Shown: positions 12,801 to 25,717 of the stretch, piece by piece
Layout: the number at the start of each line of letters is the position of its first letter
Position numbering within the stretch: the first letter of the stretch is position 1
Source: Phascolarctos cinereus
Taxonomy: Eukaryota > Chordata > Mammalia > Diprotodontia > Phascolarctidae
Direction: 5' to 3'
DNA: 64,000 bases
Assembly (NCBI RefSeq): GCF_002099425.1
Contig: NW_018343979.1
Span: 6,212,001-6,276,000, forward strand
Position numbers and translations under genes: made by a program
Notes under the pieces: generated by a model
What the model saw: the letters and a program-made list of their open reading frames with translations, nothing else
What the model was told of the DNA's origin: nothing
Database searches by the model: none

Positions 12801-15800
12801 ACTGTCTTACTTCTAGCACCTCTATTCTTAAAAGTCTCAAGCCTTCTTCACAAAACTTAGACATTGTGCATTATAATTTCTGAGCATCCTTTGTCTGTAC
12901 ACTTGCAGTTCCTGTAAATGACCTGAACTCTGTTTCCTTCCCCCTTTCCTGGTGGTTTAACAGTATCTAATTGAACTTTATAACATGTTTCTGTATGAGG
13001 CCATGATGATTGGGAATGTTGATTTCTTAAACTTGAGGGCTTCAGTTTATTACCATGAAAATGTTGGGAAATCTGTTCTATTACACTTGAACTTGTCGTT
13101 TCTTCTAGTTTCATTTATTAATGGTCATGTGCCTCAAAATTCTTTTCTTTTGCTCTTTTTTTTCTCCTAACTGCTTTTTTGTTCTGCAAGATATTGCTCA
13201 TAATATTCTTCTCGTTTCTTCTAGTTTCATTTATTAATGGTCATGTGCCTCAAAATTCTTTTCTTTTGCTCTTTTTTTTTTCTCCTAACTGCTTTTTTGT
13301 TCTGCAAGATATTGCTCATAATATTCTTCTATCATGTTTTCTTCTATATATGTTTTATAAAAGAGATTTTCCTCTAAATTGGTGTGCCTTTGACAGCCAT
13401 GTCTCTTTGAAAGATGAAATAAATGTAAATTGAGCCATCAAATTTAGACTGTGGCCAAGAGAGAGTACTGAAACATTCACAGAACTGCTTCTCATTCCAG
13501 TATGAATTTGCAATCCCCAGATTCAGTCTCGGACGCACTGAGATACAATTCAGGAAACATAAAAAGAAATCAACAGTGAGTTTTGAGAGTAGTTCACTTG
13601 TTTTAGTAAAGTTGTTAAAGAGAGAAAACTAATTACTGCCCATTTTATTAACATTTAACTACTCAGTGATTACGAAGGTAGATTTAACCTTTGAATTACC
13701 AGAATGGGATAAACCAATAGCAAGAAAAACTATATTGTATTCAGCATTAGTTTTTAAAATTTATTTCCAAATTGTCTCCTTCCCACTCCCCTCATTGAAT
13801 CAGTTTGATATAGGTTATACATGGGTAGTCATGCAAAACATATTTCCATGTTAGTCATGTTGTGAAAGAAAACATAGACCAAAATTAAAAAAAAAAACAC
13901 AAGAAAAATAAAGGAAGTAAAAAAAGGTATGCTTCCATCTGTATTCAGACTCCATCTTCTTTCTCTGGAAATGGATAGTGTTTTTCGTCATAAATCCTTC
14001 AGCATTGTCTTGGATCATTATATTGCTGAGAAGAGCTAAGTCATTCACAGATGATCATCTTGGATCATCTTAGAATATTACTGTTAACTGTGTACAGTGT
14101 TCTCCTGGTTCTGCTCATTTCACTTTGCATCAGTTCATGTAAGACTTTCCTAGAATCTGATGCTCATTAACTGTGAAAAAGAGAAGGAAGCTATACTAGA
14201 AAGAGAAACTGAAACAGAACCAAAAGACTGAATCCTAGTTCTACTCTTTATCAGACATTTGACTTTGGACAAGTAGCTTCACTTTGCTGGGTGTTAGCTT
14301 CCTCATTTGTAAAATGAGGGAATTAAACTAGATAATCTTGACTGACCGTTTGAGCCCCTCACATCCTGTGAGGTTACTTAAACTTCTCTAGCCTTGTCTG
14401 TCAAATGAGGATAATAATCTTTATGCCATAGACTTCACAGGTTTGTTCTCCAGGTCCAATTCGATTGTGCTTGTAAAAGCTCCATGTAAATGTAAACTAT
14501 TACTGTGTCAAGAAGCTGCCACTCATAAAAGAATGGAGCTGGTTTCCCTAGAAAGATATCACGTCTCATACTGGAGTTTAATTTTACTGAATAAATCTAA
14601 ATTTTTGTCCATATCTGGAGGAAAGTGATTGGCAGCCCTGGATTACACTGATCTGGTATTTAAATTAGCAATTTCTGCTGCATTGTTGGATTGTAATTAG
14701 TCCATAGTGATTTTAAAAACCCCACAACTTTGTACAGTACTTGTATTAATTTTTTTGTGTATGATAAACAACATAAGGAGTCCACTAATATCAAGATTGC
14801 ATTTTGGAAAAATGAATACTTGGAAGAAATTATGGTGGTGATGTGGATGACCTGGGGTTTTATTTAATCTCAGTTCAGAAATAATTATGCACAATGAAGT
14901 TGAACATTACTGATACATATAATAATCCTTGCAGTTACTTCTTTGACTGTAGCTCCAAGTCATTGGTTACTCAGGTACTTTCTGGGCATTCTGTGAGTCC
15001 CATCCTGTCTGCACAGAATCCAGGAGGAATCCTTTAAATCCCAGGAGGGACGCTGGCATCATTAGTTAGTGCCTCTGCTCTTTGTGCTTTTCTTCTATTA
15101 AGCTGTCTGATGCCTAATTACAGCAAGTCTAACCAACTTCCCTAAGCCCAGCTGTCGTTCACAATCCTCAAACAGTGCACCACTCCCATTCCCTACTTCC
15201 TCATGAAATGTACCCACTGCAGTTAGCCATGTTTGATTGTGACTCCTTCAGGTTTTCTAAATCTAATTTTGTATTAGGTCTTTTCTTTTGATTTTTTTTG
15301 TTAAATAAAAAGTTGGCATTTGAAAGGTTTCAAGTAAGAAGTATAATAAGGAATCTGACCACTTAAGTTAGCCTTTAACACTAAACATGGTAGGCAGATA
15401 CCTACCTGGCATAGAGGTTTTTTTAATAGTACCAAACATTACTTTTAAGCAAAATTCCCTAGAAAAAGCCCCTTTGCTTCTCCCCAAAGTAAAAATGAGT
15501 CAGAGCTGATGAAAGAATGTTCACTGTCCTCTGGAAAACTTATCTTCTGTTTTTATCCCCATTTTGCTGAGGGAAAGAGACCTGAAGAAAAAAAAATTAA
15601 AGAATTGGAGAACGTTAGAGGTAGATAGAATTTCAGATCTATCTAGTCTTTCTCTCTCCTTTTTACCTGTAATAAAACTGAGTCCAAGAAAAGTGAAATG
15701 ACTTTTTTTTTTTAACCACAGTCACACTGCCAGTTAGTGACAAAGCTAGTCTTCTATCTAGGATTTTTTCTGCCTCCAATGTACAGGACTCTTCAGTTAG

Positions 15801-18800
15801 GCTGCAGAGTCAATAGAGCTCTAGACCTGGAATCAGGGCAGCATGAGTTCAAATTCGGCCTCAAAAACTTGCTAATTAACTATATGACCCTGGGCAAATT
15901 CGGCCTCAAAAACTTGCTAACTATATGACCCTGGGCAAATTGCTTAACCTATCTACCTCAGTTTCCTCATCTGCAAAATGGGAATAAGAATAACTACTGC
16001 CTCCTATGGTTGTTGTAAGAATAAAATGTGATATTTGTAAAGTTCTTTGCAAACCTTAAAGCTCTATGTAAACTCAAGCTGGTTCAGAACTTTTACTGCA
16101 ATGTCCACTTGAACCTTAAAGCTCTGTATAAATTTGAGGTAGCTCAGAACTTTTATTGCAGTAGTCATTCAGGAGAGCATTGGGTCACTGAAATGTTTCT
16201 GTGATGGCATGGCCATTGTATACTCGTATCTGTCTCCTTCAGTTTACTCCAAAGTTCAGATTTTAAGGACTATGATTCATTCAAGAAGGCAGCTTTGATC
16301 TAGTGGGTAAAGCACTTATCTTGGAGTCAGGAAGACCTGAGTTCAAATTCTGCTTCAAACACTCTATGACCTTGGTCAGATCACTTACTTTATCTCAGCT
16401 TTAGTTTACTTATCTGTGAAGTCAGGATAATAGTGCCACCTAACTTACAAGGTGGTTGTGATGATCAAACGACATAACATACAAATTTGTTTTTTATGCA
16501 ATTTACAAACTGTCTCAGCACCTCAGCTTTCAGTCACATCAAGCCTCATTCCTAAAGGACATATGGAATTTTACGGCTAGAAAAGGACCTTAGCACAACC
16601 TGCTCATTTTCTGTAAGGAAGTAGAATCCCAGAGAAATAAAAGGACTTAACCACATAGGGTTCAGTTCAGGGGAGGGTGGAAAAGGAGGAAGAGATTATA
16701 TTTTAAAGTGCATATTGCTTAAAAAAACCCAGAATATCAGTGTTTTATGTTAAATGGCAGAGTAGGGATTAGAACCCAGCTCAAAATTTAGTGTTCTTTC
16801 AACTACATGATATTGCCTCATTGGTGAAGGTTTTTTTTTTTTTTAAAGGCAAATGGGGTTAAGTGACTTGCCCAGGGTCACACAGCTCGTAAGTGTCAAG
16901 TGTTTGGTCGGAGGCTGGATTGGAACTCAGGTACTCCTGACTTCAGGGCCGGTGCTGTATCCACTGCGCCACCTAGCTGCACCCTGAAGGTTCTAATGAC
17001 AGCACCTCTAAGTTACTTGGTTTCTACTAGCTTTGAGTTCTAAGAGCTCGGTGGGAAACCCTTAATATTCAATTCCTTTATGTAACACCACTCAGTATTT
17101 GATTTAGCAGCTTGCATTAATAAGGGTCTTTCAAACATCAGGCATTTTCTTGTTTATTTTCTTGAACTCTGTAGATGGTTTTATGGCCAAGAAAGGGATA
17201 TTTCTTTTTTCAGGCAACCTGATACAACACAAAATGCCAGAGACCAAGGACTCACTGTTAATCTCCTTGCATGCCACCGTTACTGGTGGGCATGTGAAGT
17301 TGAAACAGAAATGCAGTCAATAGGGTTTCCCAGAGTCTGGGCCTTTTAGAATAGCAGGGGAACACATGCTTTAATACTAACCCTTTTTTATCTTTAATAC
17401 TCAATAATTGCATTTTTAATGAGATATTAGAAGTAGGCTAATGCTTGCTGGTATTTTAAAGTTAATAACTTGGTATATAAAAATTTCAGTGCTTCTCTCA
17501 TTTAAAAATGTACAGTGACAATTACTTTGAGCAACTTTACCTAATATAGATTGAGATAATTTCCCCCCCCAAGAAAAAACTCCCAAGGAGGGTTTGTATG
17601 GGGGAAGATGAAAATAATTAGCCACATCAAGAGAAGGAAAGGCCCTGTCTATAGAAGACCAAAATCACCATTTGTCAATGTGGTCAGTTCTGTGGAAAAC
17701 AATTTGTTAAATTGATGATCTCTATTAATTTTTGAGAAATTTATAAATGCCATTTCCTTATACTTGGAGATTTCTGTTGTCAGTGTTTTTGTTTCATCCC
17801 CACCCGCTAGGCCAGAAGCCCAAACCCTAAATGTAGTTAAATTGACAAATTCACAAAAGAATTAGGAGTGAGGTGGGAGGTTTGGGGTTGGGTAACCCTT
17901 CGATACTTTTCTCTGGCCTTTAGCTCTTGGCCTTTTGAGTGTTTTGGTTTTTTTCAGAAGAATTGACATGGATCAGGCACCACATTTAGGAAAGCTGAAT
18001 CAGTCACTTAATAAACATGTATTAAGTACCTATTAACTGCCAGATAACTATGATGGGGACTGGGGATACAAATACAAATCTGAAACTGTTTCTGCTCTCG
18101 AGGAGCTTATAATGTAATGGAGAATACGACAAAACTATGAAAATAATGTCCGGGTCTAGCTTTGATCTTAGAGCAGCTAGGTGGTGCATTGGATAGAGTG
18201 TCAGTTCTGGAATGAGGAAGACTGAGTTCAGCAGACATTAGCTGTGTGGTCCTGGGCAAGTCACATGATCTCCAAAAACTAATCGTTTGCTAAAGAGAGC
18301 TGAAAATACACTTTATGATTCTTCATAACAGAACATTGATTCTTATAATATATACTTTTCCTAACATAGTAACCATGAAATAACTCATAAAATGTAGTAT
18401 ACAAAGTAAAATTGGTAACATGTAAAAGCATTTTTTCTTGCTAGTAATTCCCTAAAATTTGGTGACCTTTTGTGCTTAATGCTCCCCCCAAAATTTATTT
18501 TAGACAATATTCATTTTCCTAACATATGAAATCTACAGTACCATAAATGCTATACAACAAATAAAATTCTTAGAACTAAAACCTTTTTTTAAACTGAATC
18601 TTACCTTCTGCTGTGTCAGATGACAGTGTAAGGGTGTTAATACTGTGTGCCATACTGCTGTAAACCTCTCTACCTTGTTTACCCCCTAAAAACTAAGGGA
18701 GAAGTTGCTGGGCCTTTAGTCTGTGCTGTCAGGAGATGCTGAGACTGGCAATTATCACCTCTGACTTTTGTTCCTTTATGGCTGGGGGATGGTATTAAAG

Positions 18801-21626
18801 ATCCACCGGCCTGAAATAATCTTTCAGTGATGTCTGCTTTGAGATCCTTAAGGGTCTCAGAGTATGGGAGCAGAGCAGAGCAGAGGTGAGTTGACATTTA
18901 ACTTTGAGGCTGAAATTGATGATGATGGGATCAATAGCCTCAATGTCTCTAGCCAGCTGGTCAATTATTCCAAGCCACCTCAGTAGGATACCAGCCCCTC
19001 CACAAATTTGTGTGCATTTGCCTCTCATTTTTTTCCTCTACAGCACATAGCTGAGAATATGCATGGTTGCCAATGCAAAAGTAAAAATGAGCTTACTAAT
19101 AAAATCATGCAAATGCTTGAAGTTGCAAAAGCTAAACCTGTGAATGTCGAGGGTTGACTGTAATTCCTTTTTATGAAAGCAACATATGACTTACTGAGAG
19201 CCACCTGCCCAAGACTTGGACGTAACTTTGTCTTGTAGAATTGATGGCATTTTTCACTGTCCTGGGAATATCACATACATTTCAGACACACTCCAAAGAC
19301 CAGGACTCGGTAAATCCTATTGCCTCATTAAGTATGGGGAGAATTATGGGATTTAAGAAATCATTCATTGCTAACATCAGATCTGATTTTCTGATTTCTC
19401 TTTCCATCTTAAGTAATTAGATCATGTTGCCATCTTAATATATTTTACCAATCATAAGGCTATAAAGTATCTTGAAATCGTTGTGGGGGAGAAATTCAAA
19501 TGAGCTTCAATGGTAATTTTTAATTAATTATATATTTCACATTTCTATAGCACAGTAAGGTTTATGATAAGCTTTCTTTACAGCAACATTATGAGGTGTA
19601 GATAATGCAAGTTTTGTCTGCCCCATTTTGTAGTCCAGGAAACCAAGGCTCAAAACGTAGGGGGATTGTCCATGCTCACATGGCTAGGTCACAATGTGGA
19701 ACTGGGCCTCTGCCTCCAAGGCCACTGTTTTTTCTCCGAAACTATATTGTCTTATTATAACAAGAAATCTCTAGTAATCATTATAATTAAACACTTTCAA
19801 ATTCATAGAATTATAATTTTAGAGCTGGAAGGGAACTTAGAAGCCATCTAGCCCAACCCTGTCATTTTACTGATGAAGAGCTAAGGCCTAGATAAGGTAA
19901 ACAGCTTACTCAAGGTAACATAGTAAGTAGCTGAGCAAGAAATTGAACCCAGGTCCTTAGAATCCAAATCCTGCCCTCTGTCTGCTGGTGTTAGAGTGTC
20001 CCAAGCAATGTAGCATCATGCAGTGGGAGTGGAATAAAAATAAGAAAACATGGGTTCTGCCTTTGATTATGATACTGAGTGTGTGGCATTGGGCAGTATT
20101 TCTTAATAGCCTACTGTGTGCTAGGGTTTATGCTTGGTGCTAGTGGGGGAGTAAAGGGGGGGGTATTGCAGAAGACAAAACATCTATACAAAGTAATTTC
20201 AAGAAGTGATCAGTCATTAGCTACTAGCGTCAAGAAAGACCTGTAGGAAGTGATAACCTGAGCTGTCTTGAAGGAAGCTAAGGGTTCTAAGAGATGGAAC
20301 TGAGAAAGGAGTTTATTCCACATGTTAGAGACTGTCTCTGAAAAATCAGAGGAGCAAAATGGAATGTTGTGAGAGCAGCTAGCCTGCCAATTGGACTGGA
20401 ATAGGTTACTTTACAGAGAGTAACCCCCACCCCACCCCCGGCCAAAATGCTAAAAAAAAAATAGGCGAGAACCAGACTGAGGAAGCCCTTAAATGCCAAA
20501 CTGATCATTCTACTTTTTGTCTCTAAAGAGAGACTTTTTTTTTAAACTAGAGGTGTCATATTTGTGTTTCAGAAATATTAAGTGGAGGGGGGAGATATTG
20601 GAAGCAAGGAGTTCAGTTAAGAAGCTGGTTAAAAAATCTACCCTAGCAGTCCAAATGAAAAATGATAATAGATTAAACTAGGATAGAGGTTGGGTGGGTA
20701 GAAAAATGAGATGGATGTGAGAAGTGTTAAGGGTGTAGAATCAGTGTGTCTTGGTAACTTAGTGAATTTGAGAGGTGAGGAAAGGGGAAGTCAAAAAGGA
20801 TGACTCTTAAGTTTGCAAGCCTAATTGATTAGAATGATGGTGAGTATCCTCAGCAGAAATGGGGGAATTTAGAGGATGTTTGGGAAACTAGGGGTGCAAT
20901 GAATATAATACAGGACCTGCAGTCAAGAAGACTCATGTTCCTGAGATCAGACATTTACTGACTGTGTGACCTTGGGCAAGTTACTTAACCCTGTTTGCCT
21001 CAGTTTCCTCAGCTATAAAATGAGCTGGAAAAGGAAATGTCAAATCACTGCAGTATCTTTGCCAAGAAGACCCTGAATGGGGTCATGAAGAGTCAGAAAC
21101 AACTGAACAACAGCAGATGTTTTGGGCAGTAAGTATAGCAAGATCCATCTTTAACCTTTTGGAAGTTTTTCAGAAGTCTGCCAAAAGACTTACTTAGTAA
21201 GATTCAACTTATCTATGAAAATTTTAAGTTCAACAATTGGGTGAAGGTCTGTTGCAGGGAAACTAAAGACCTAATTGGTGGTCACATAGTATAATTTCAT
21301 TAGATGACTTTATTTTTCTCATCTGTAAAATGAAGGGGGTTTAACTAAACAATAATGAGGTCTTTTCCAGCTTTAAAATTTTATGGCTCTAATTTTTCTG
21401 GAGGCAACAAGTTATTTCACTTATTCGGAGGTAAGAAAGGAGTGGAAAAATGTATTTCATATGCATATGATCTACCTTCTTTAGATAGCAGATATGGTAA
21501 GTTCCCATAAGGCAATAAATTTTGGGGTTTTTTAATACTGTATATTGAATCCAGCTTACTTACATGTAATGATCTTTGCGATGTATCTCTTCATAAATGT
21601 TACTTCTTGATTCAGAAAATCTGTAG

Positions 21627-21689
<63 letters not shown>

Positions 21690-24311
21690 TCCTTTGTGAC
21701 TTCTTGGTATTTTGCCCAGTATCTTGTAGAATATGCCTGGAGTTAGAATATATTTATGTTCCTTTTTCCTATTTGGAGGTGTAATCCAGTCTTCTTTTTC
21801 TGGGAAGTACTACTCTTAAAGTCCTCATCCATAAAGGGGATGGACTAAGTAACCTCTAAAGTTCCTTCTATTTCTAAATCTATATAATCCTTTTCTTGAT
21901 TTGTGCACATTTATTTTGTTTTAAAGAATATTCATTCTTTATAGTCTAGTGTACAAAAATACAGGGTGTGGTGTTTTTGTAAAATACGTGTCCATCAATA
22001 TGTTTCCAACCTATGCTACTTCAAGTTAATGGATCATTTAAAATCATGCTGTTGTGATTATTATCTTTTATTTGGGGCCTTAAACTGTGGAGATATGAGC
22101 AGCCTTGATCTCTGTGACAACTAGTTAGACTTTTTAACTTGACTACATTTGTAGGCTGCCTGCCTGAAATTTTAAGATTTCACATGATTAAGCCCTAGGT
22201 TTTAGCTGTCTTAGGGTTCTTGCTGTGTTAACCACTTGAAATCTTGCAGTCATTGAAATGGAAAAAATAAGATGAAGATTTGAAGGATCTTGTGACCTAA
22301 TAGAGTGAGTAGAGTGCATTTAATTGAACACATTCAACAGATTGAGAAAACTGTGGGGAGTACACATAGAGCAGAAAATGTGGTTTCTGTCTTTAAGAAG
22401 CTTCTAATCTAACAGAAGATAAAGCATGAACAGTTTTACAGGGAAATAAACAATTATGGTTATGACCAAGTACTGAATTATAGAGGAAATAACAGGATTG
22501 GAGGCCAGGTGGGATTAGTCTGGAACATTTTCATAGATGAGTTGAATTTTACTAAGTATTCTTTAGAACACTTCCAAAAAACTAAAATTTGTAAAACACT
22601 TAGCCCAGTGCCTGCGCATAGTAGGCACTATGTAAGTGGTTATCCTCTTCCTTCCTCCCTTTCTGTGTGATTCACAAGAAGTAAGCAGTGGTTATCGGGT
22701 TTGACAAGTCTTAAGAAGTTCTCCATTATGTCAGATACATACCTTAGGGGGAGACACCATCACTTAATAGATTGGAACTAACATTTCCTGATTCTCAGCT
22801 CATTGCTCTATTATACCATGCTTATGTACTACTATATGATTGTTATGATAACTACTTAAACATGTCTTTTTATGCTAAAGAATCACTGTTTCAATTATAT
22901 AACAATATTATATTAGTTATAATGGTGACACAGCCTTAGCCTTCCATTATCTCATTGTTTAGAATTTCCTCATCTATTTCCCACTTTGGTAAACTTGGAA
23001 ACATATCTCAGTAACAATAATCTCTCATATAAGCAGCCATCTGAGGCAGACAATACAAGTATTATTATTCACATTTTACTGATGAGCAACTAAGGTTCAG
23101 AGAAATTGTGTCCAGGTATGGAAAGAGGCAGAACCAGGATTCAGGTATGGGTCTAACTCTAAATCTTATTTTCTTTCCTCCATACCATGTTGCCTTTATA
23201 CTAAATCTCCATTTTAAATAACCAGTGAGGCACTAAGAAACAAATGATTTCAATAGTATGATATATTTCTATACTGTTGAGTCAAAAGATCTCATGATGT
23301 ATGAAAAAATGGATTCCATCAAACTAGCTATACAACTGGTGCTTTTCTTTCCTAAGCTCCATTTTTTTTATCGGTCCTATGTATTTATCTTCCTAACCCC
23401 AGTTCCTGTAAACCCTTTTGTATTTACTTTGTAGTTTATACTCTAATCTATGCCTACTCCGACATGTTGGCTTAGCTCCATTCATGGTCACTCATATTTT
23501 ATACCATGTTTTCCTCTCCCTTTGTTATTTCTGTTACTGAGAAATAGTATGGGATATGGCTATAGTAGTGTTCTTTAAAATACCAGTCAGGATTTATGAA
23601 TTTCAGTCCGTTTCTGTTTCAGAAACGACGTTGATGGGTCACACTCAGATGTCTACTTTGTAAATCAGGGTGGTTGCCTAAGCAGACAGCTGGGATTTGA
23701 CCATAAATGTGCTTCATGTTCTCTTGAGAAGAAATAATAGTGTTTTTAGGAGGAATAGACCCTATCTCTTTAATAGCACCAGATGCACATTTGTTGGCTA
23801 GTGATTTTAGCATGTGGATTTCATAAATCATAGTTTACAACAGTCTTGAAATATGTTGCTTTGGCAGTCTCCCTTACTGCTTTATCTGTCCAATCTAAAC
23901 TGTTGGAATTGTAGAAGCTGAATCGTACTATGGCTTTCTAGAACTTTTCTGTTTAAAAAAAATATTTCATTGATGCTTTTTAAAAACATAACTGACTTTT
24001 CAAGGAATCCCACACATTAGCCATGTCTGACAGTGTCTTCCCCATTGTATCTCTATAGAGTGTCAACGCTGTATCCAGAGCTATGTTTTTCTTCTTGGGC
24101 ATCTGGTATGGAAAGCTTTTCTAAAGCTGAATAATGGAGGGGCTTTTCAGAGTTGCACATTCCCTTCAGCAGAATGCCCACACATTGGTTACAGGATGGG
24201 TATGTCTGTAGTTATGAATAGGTTTAAGCAAAGCAACAGTTGAAGTCAGCTTAAGACCTTTTTATTAAAAAAAAAAATGAAATCACTGGCTAGTAATCAA
24301 GAATTTTTATG

Positions 24312-24354
<43 letters not shown>

Positions 24355-25418
24355 CACACTTGAAATTCTCTGAGATAGCATAGTAAAATGGGAAAACATT
24401 GACGTTAGACTTGGAGTACCTAGATTCAAATCTTGACTGAGACTTAATATCTTTGTGACCTTGCACATGTCACAACCTCCCTGGGCCTCAGTTTCCTCAT
24501 CTGTAAAATGAAGATGTTGGGCTAGATGGCCTCTGAGGTCCCTTTCTAGCTTAGATTGTGTGATCCTATGAAGTGATTCCAAAGAGTTTCCTTTTTCAAA
24601 CAAGTTGGTGATATAATCACATCCGTTGTTTAAAGTGAAGTGAACATGTAACTGGCTGCAAAGTTAAGCGCACTATTTTGGCTTTTATTCGTGTCGTGCT
24701 AGATTTAGTCAGGAAGGGATAGTTATTTTCAGCACATGTTCGTAGGGACAAATGAGACACATCTCATTTGGTATCTTTGATGGGTTTTACGGCTTTTGAA
24801 AGACCACATAGAGTGAAAGGGGTTTGTCTGACCCCTGCTGGTCATGATCACTCTGTGTTCTCCACAAGTTAGATTTGTTATTAGGTAGCCAGAAGAATTG
24901 CTGTTACTCAGAGGTCAGATGAAGCAGTTACTTGAAATATGATCCTCGTTCAAAACAACTTCCTCTGTGAATTGATGACCGGTATGTTAATTCAGCAATT
25001 TATTGATCATGTTCATGCATATGCTAGGAAAGAGATGTGTGTTAGTATGTGAAAACACATCTGTTAGTACATGCACACATGTTTCTATGCTTCCTTCAAT
25101 GGATTTGTAGTCAGAGGACCTGGGTTTGAATCCTGTTTTGGCTCCTTAATATCTGTGTGACCTTAGTTGTTATTTTAAGCCCTTGGATCTCTCTATTTCC
25201 TCATCTGTAAAATGAGAGGGTTTAGAGTAGGTAACCTCTTAAGATGTCTTCCAATTCTAAATCTGTGATACTATGATCCTGTTGTCTCGATAATATATAT
25301 ATATATACATATATATGTATATATATATACATATACATATGTATGCATATATATACATATATGTATACATATATGTATGTATATATACACATATATACAT
25401 ATATGTATGTATATATAC

Positions 25419-25453
<35 letters not shown>

Positions 25454-25596
25454 TGTGTGTGTGTGTGTATTTATACCTATATATGTATGTGTCTGTGTGT
25501 GTATATGTGTGTGTGTATTTATACGTATATATGTATGTGTCTGTGTGTGTATATGTGTGTGTGTGTATTTATACCTATATATGTATGTGTCTGTGT

Positions 25597-25641
<45 letters not shown>

Positions 25642-25667
25642 CGTACATATGTATGTGTCTGTGTGTG

Positions 25668-25717
<50 letters not shown>

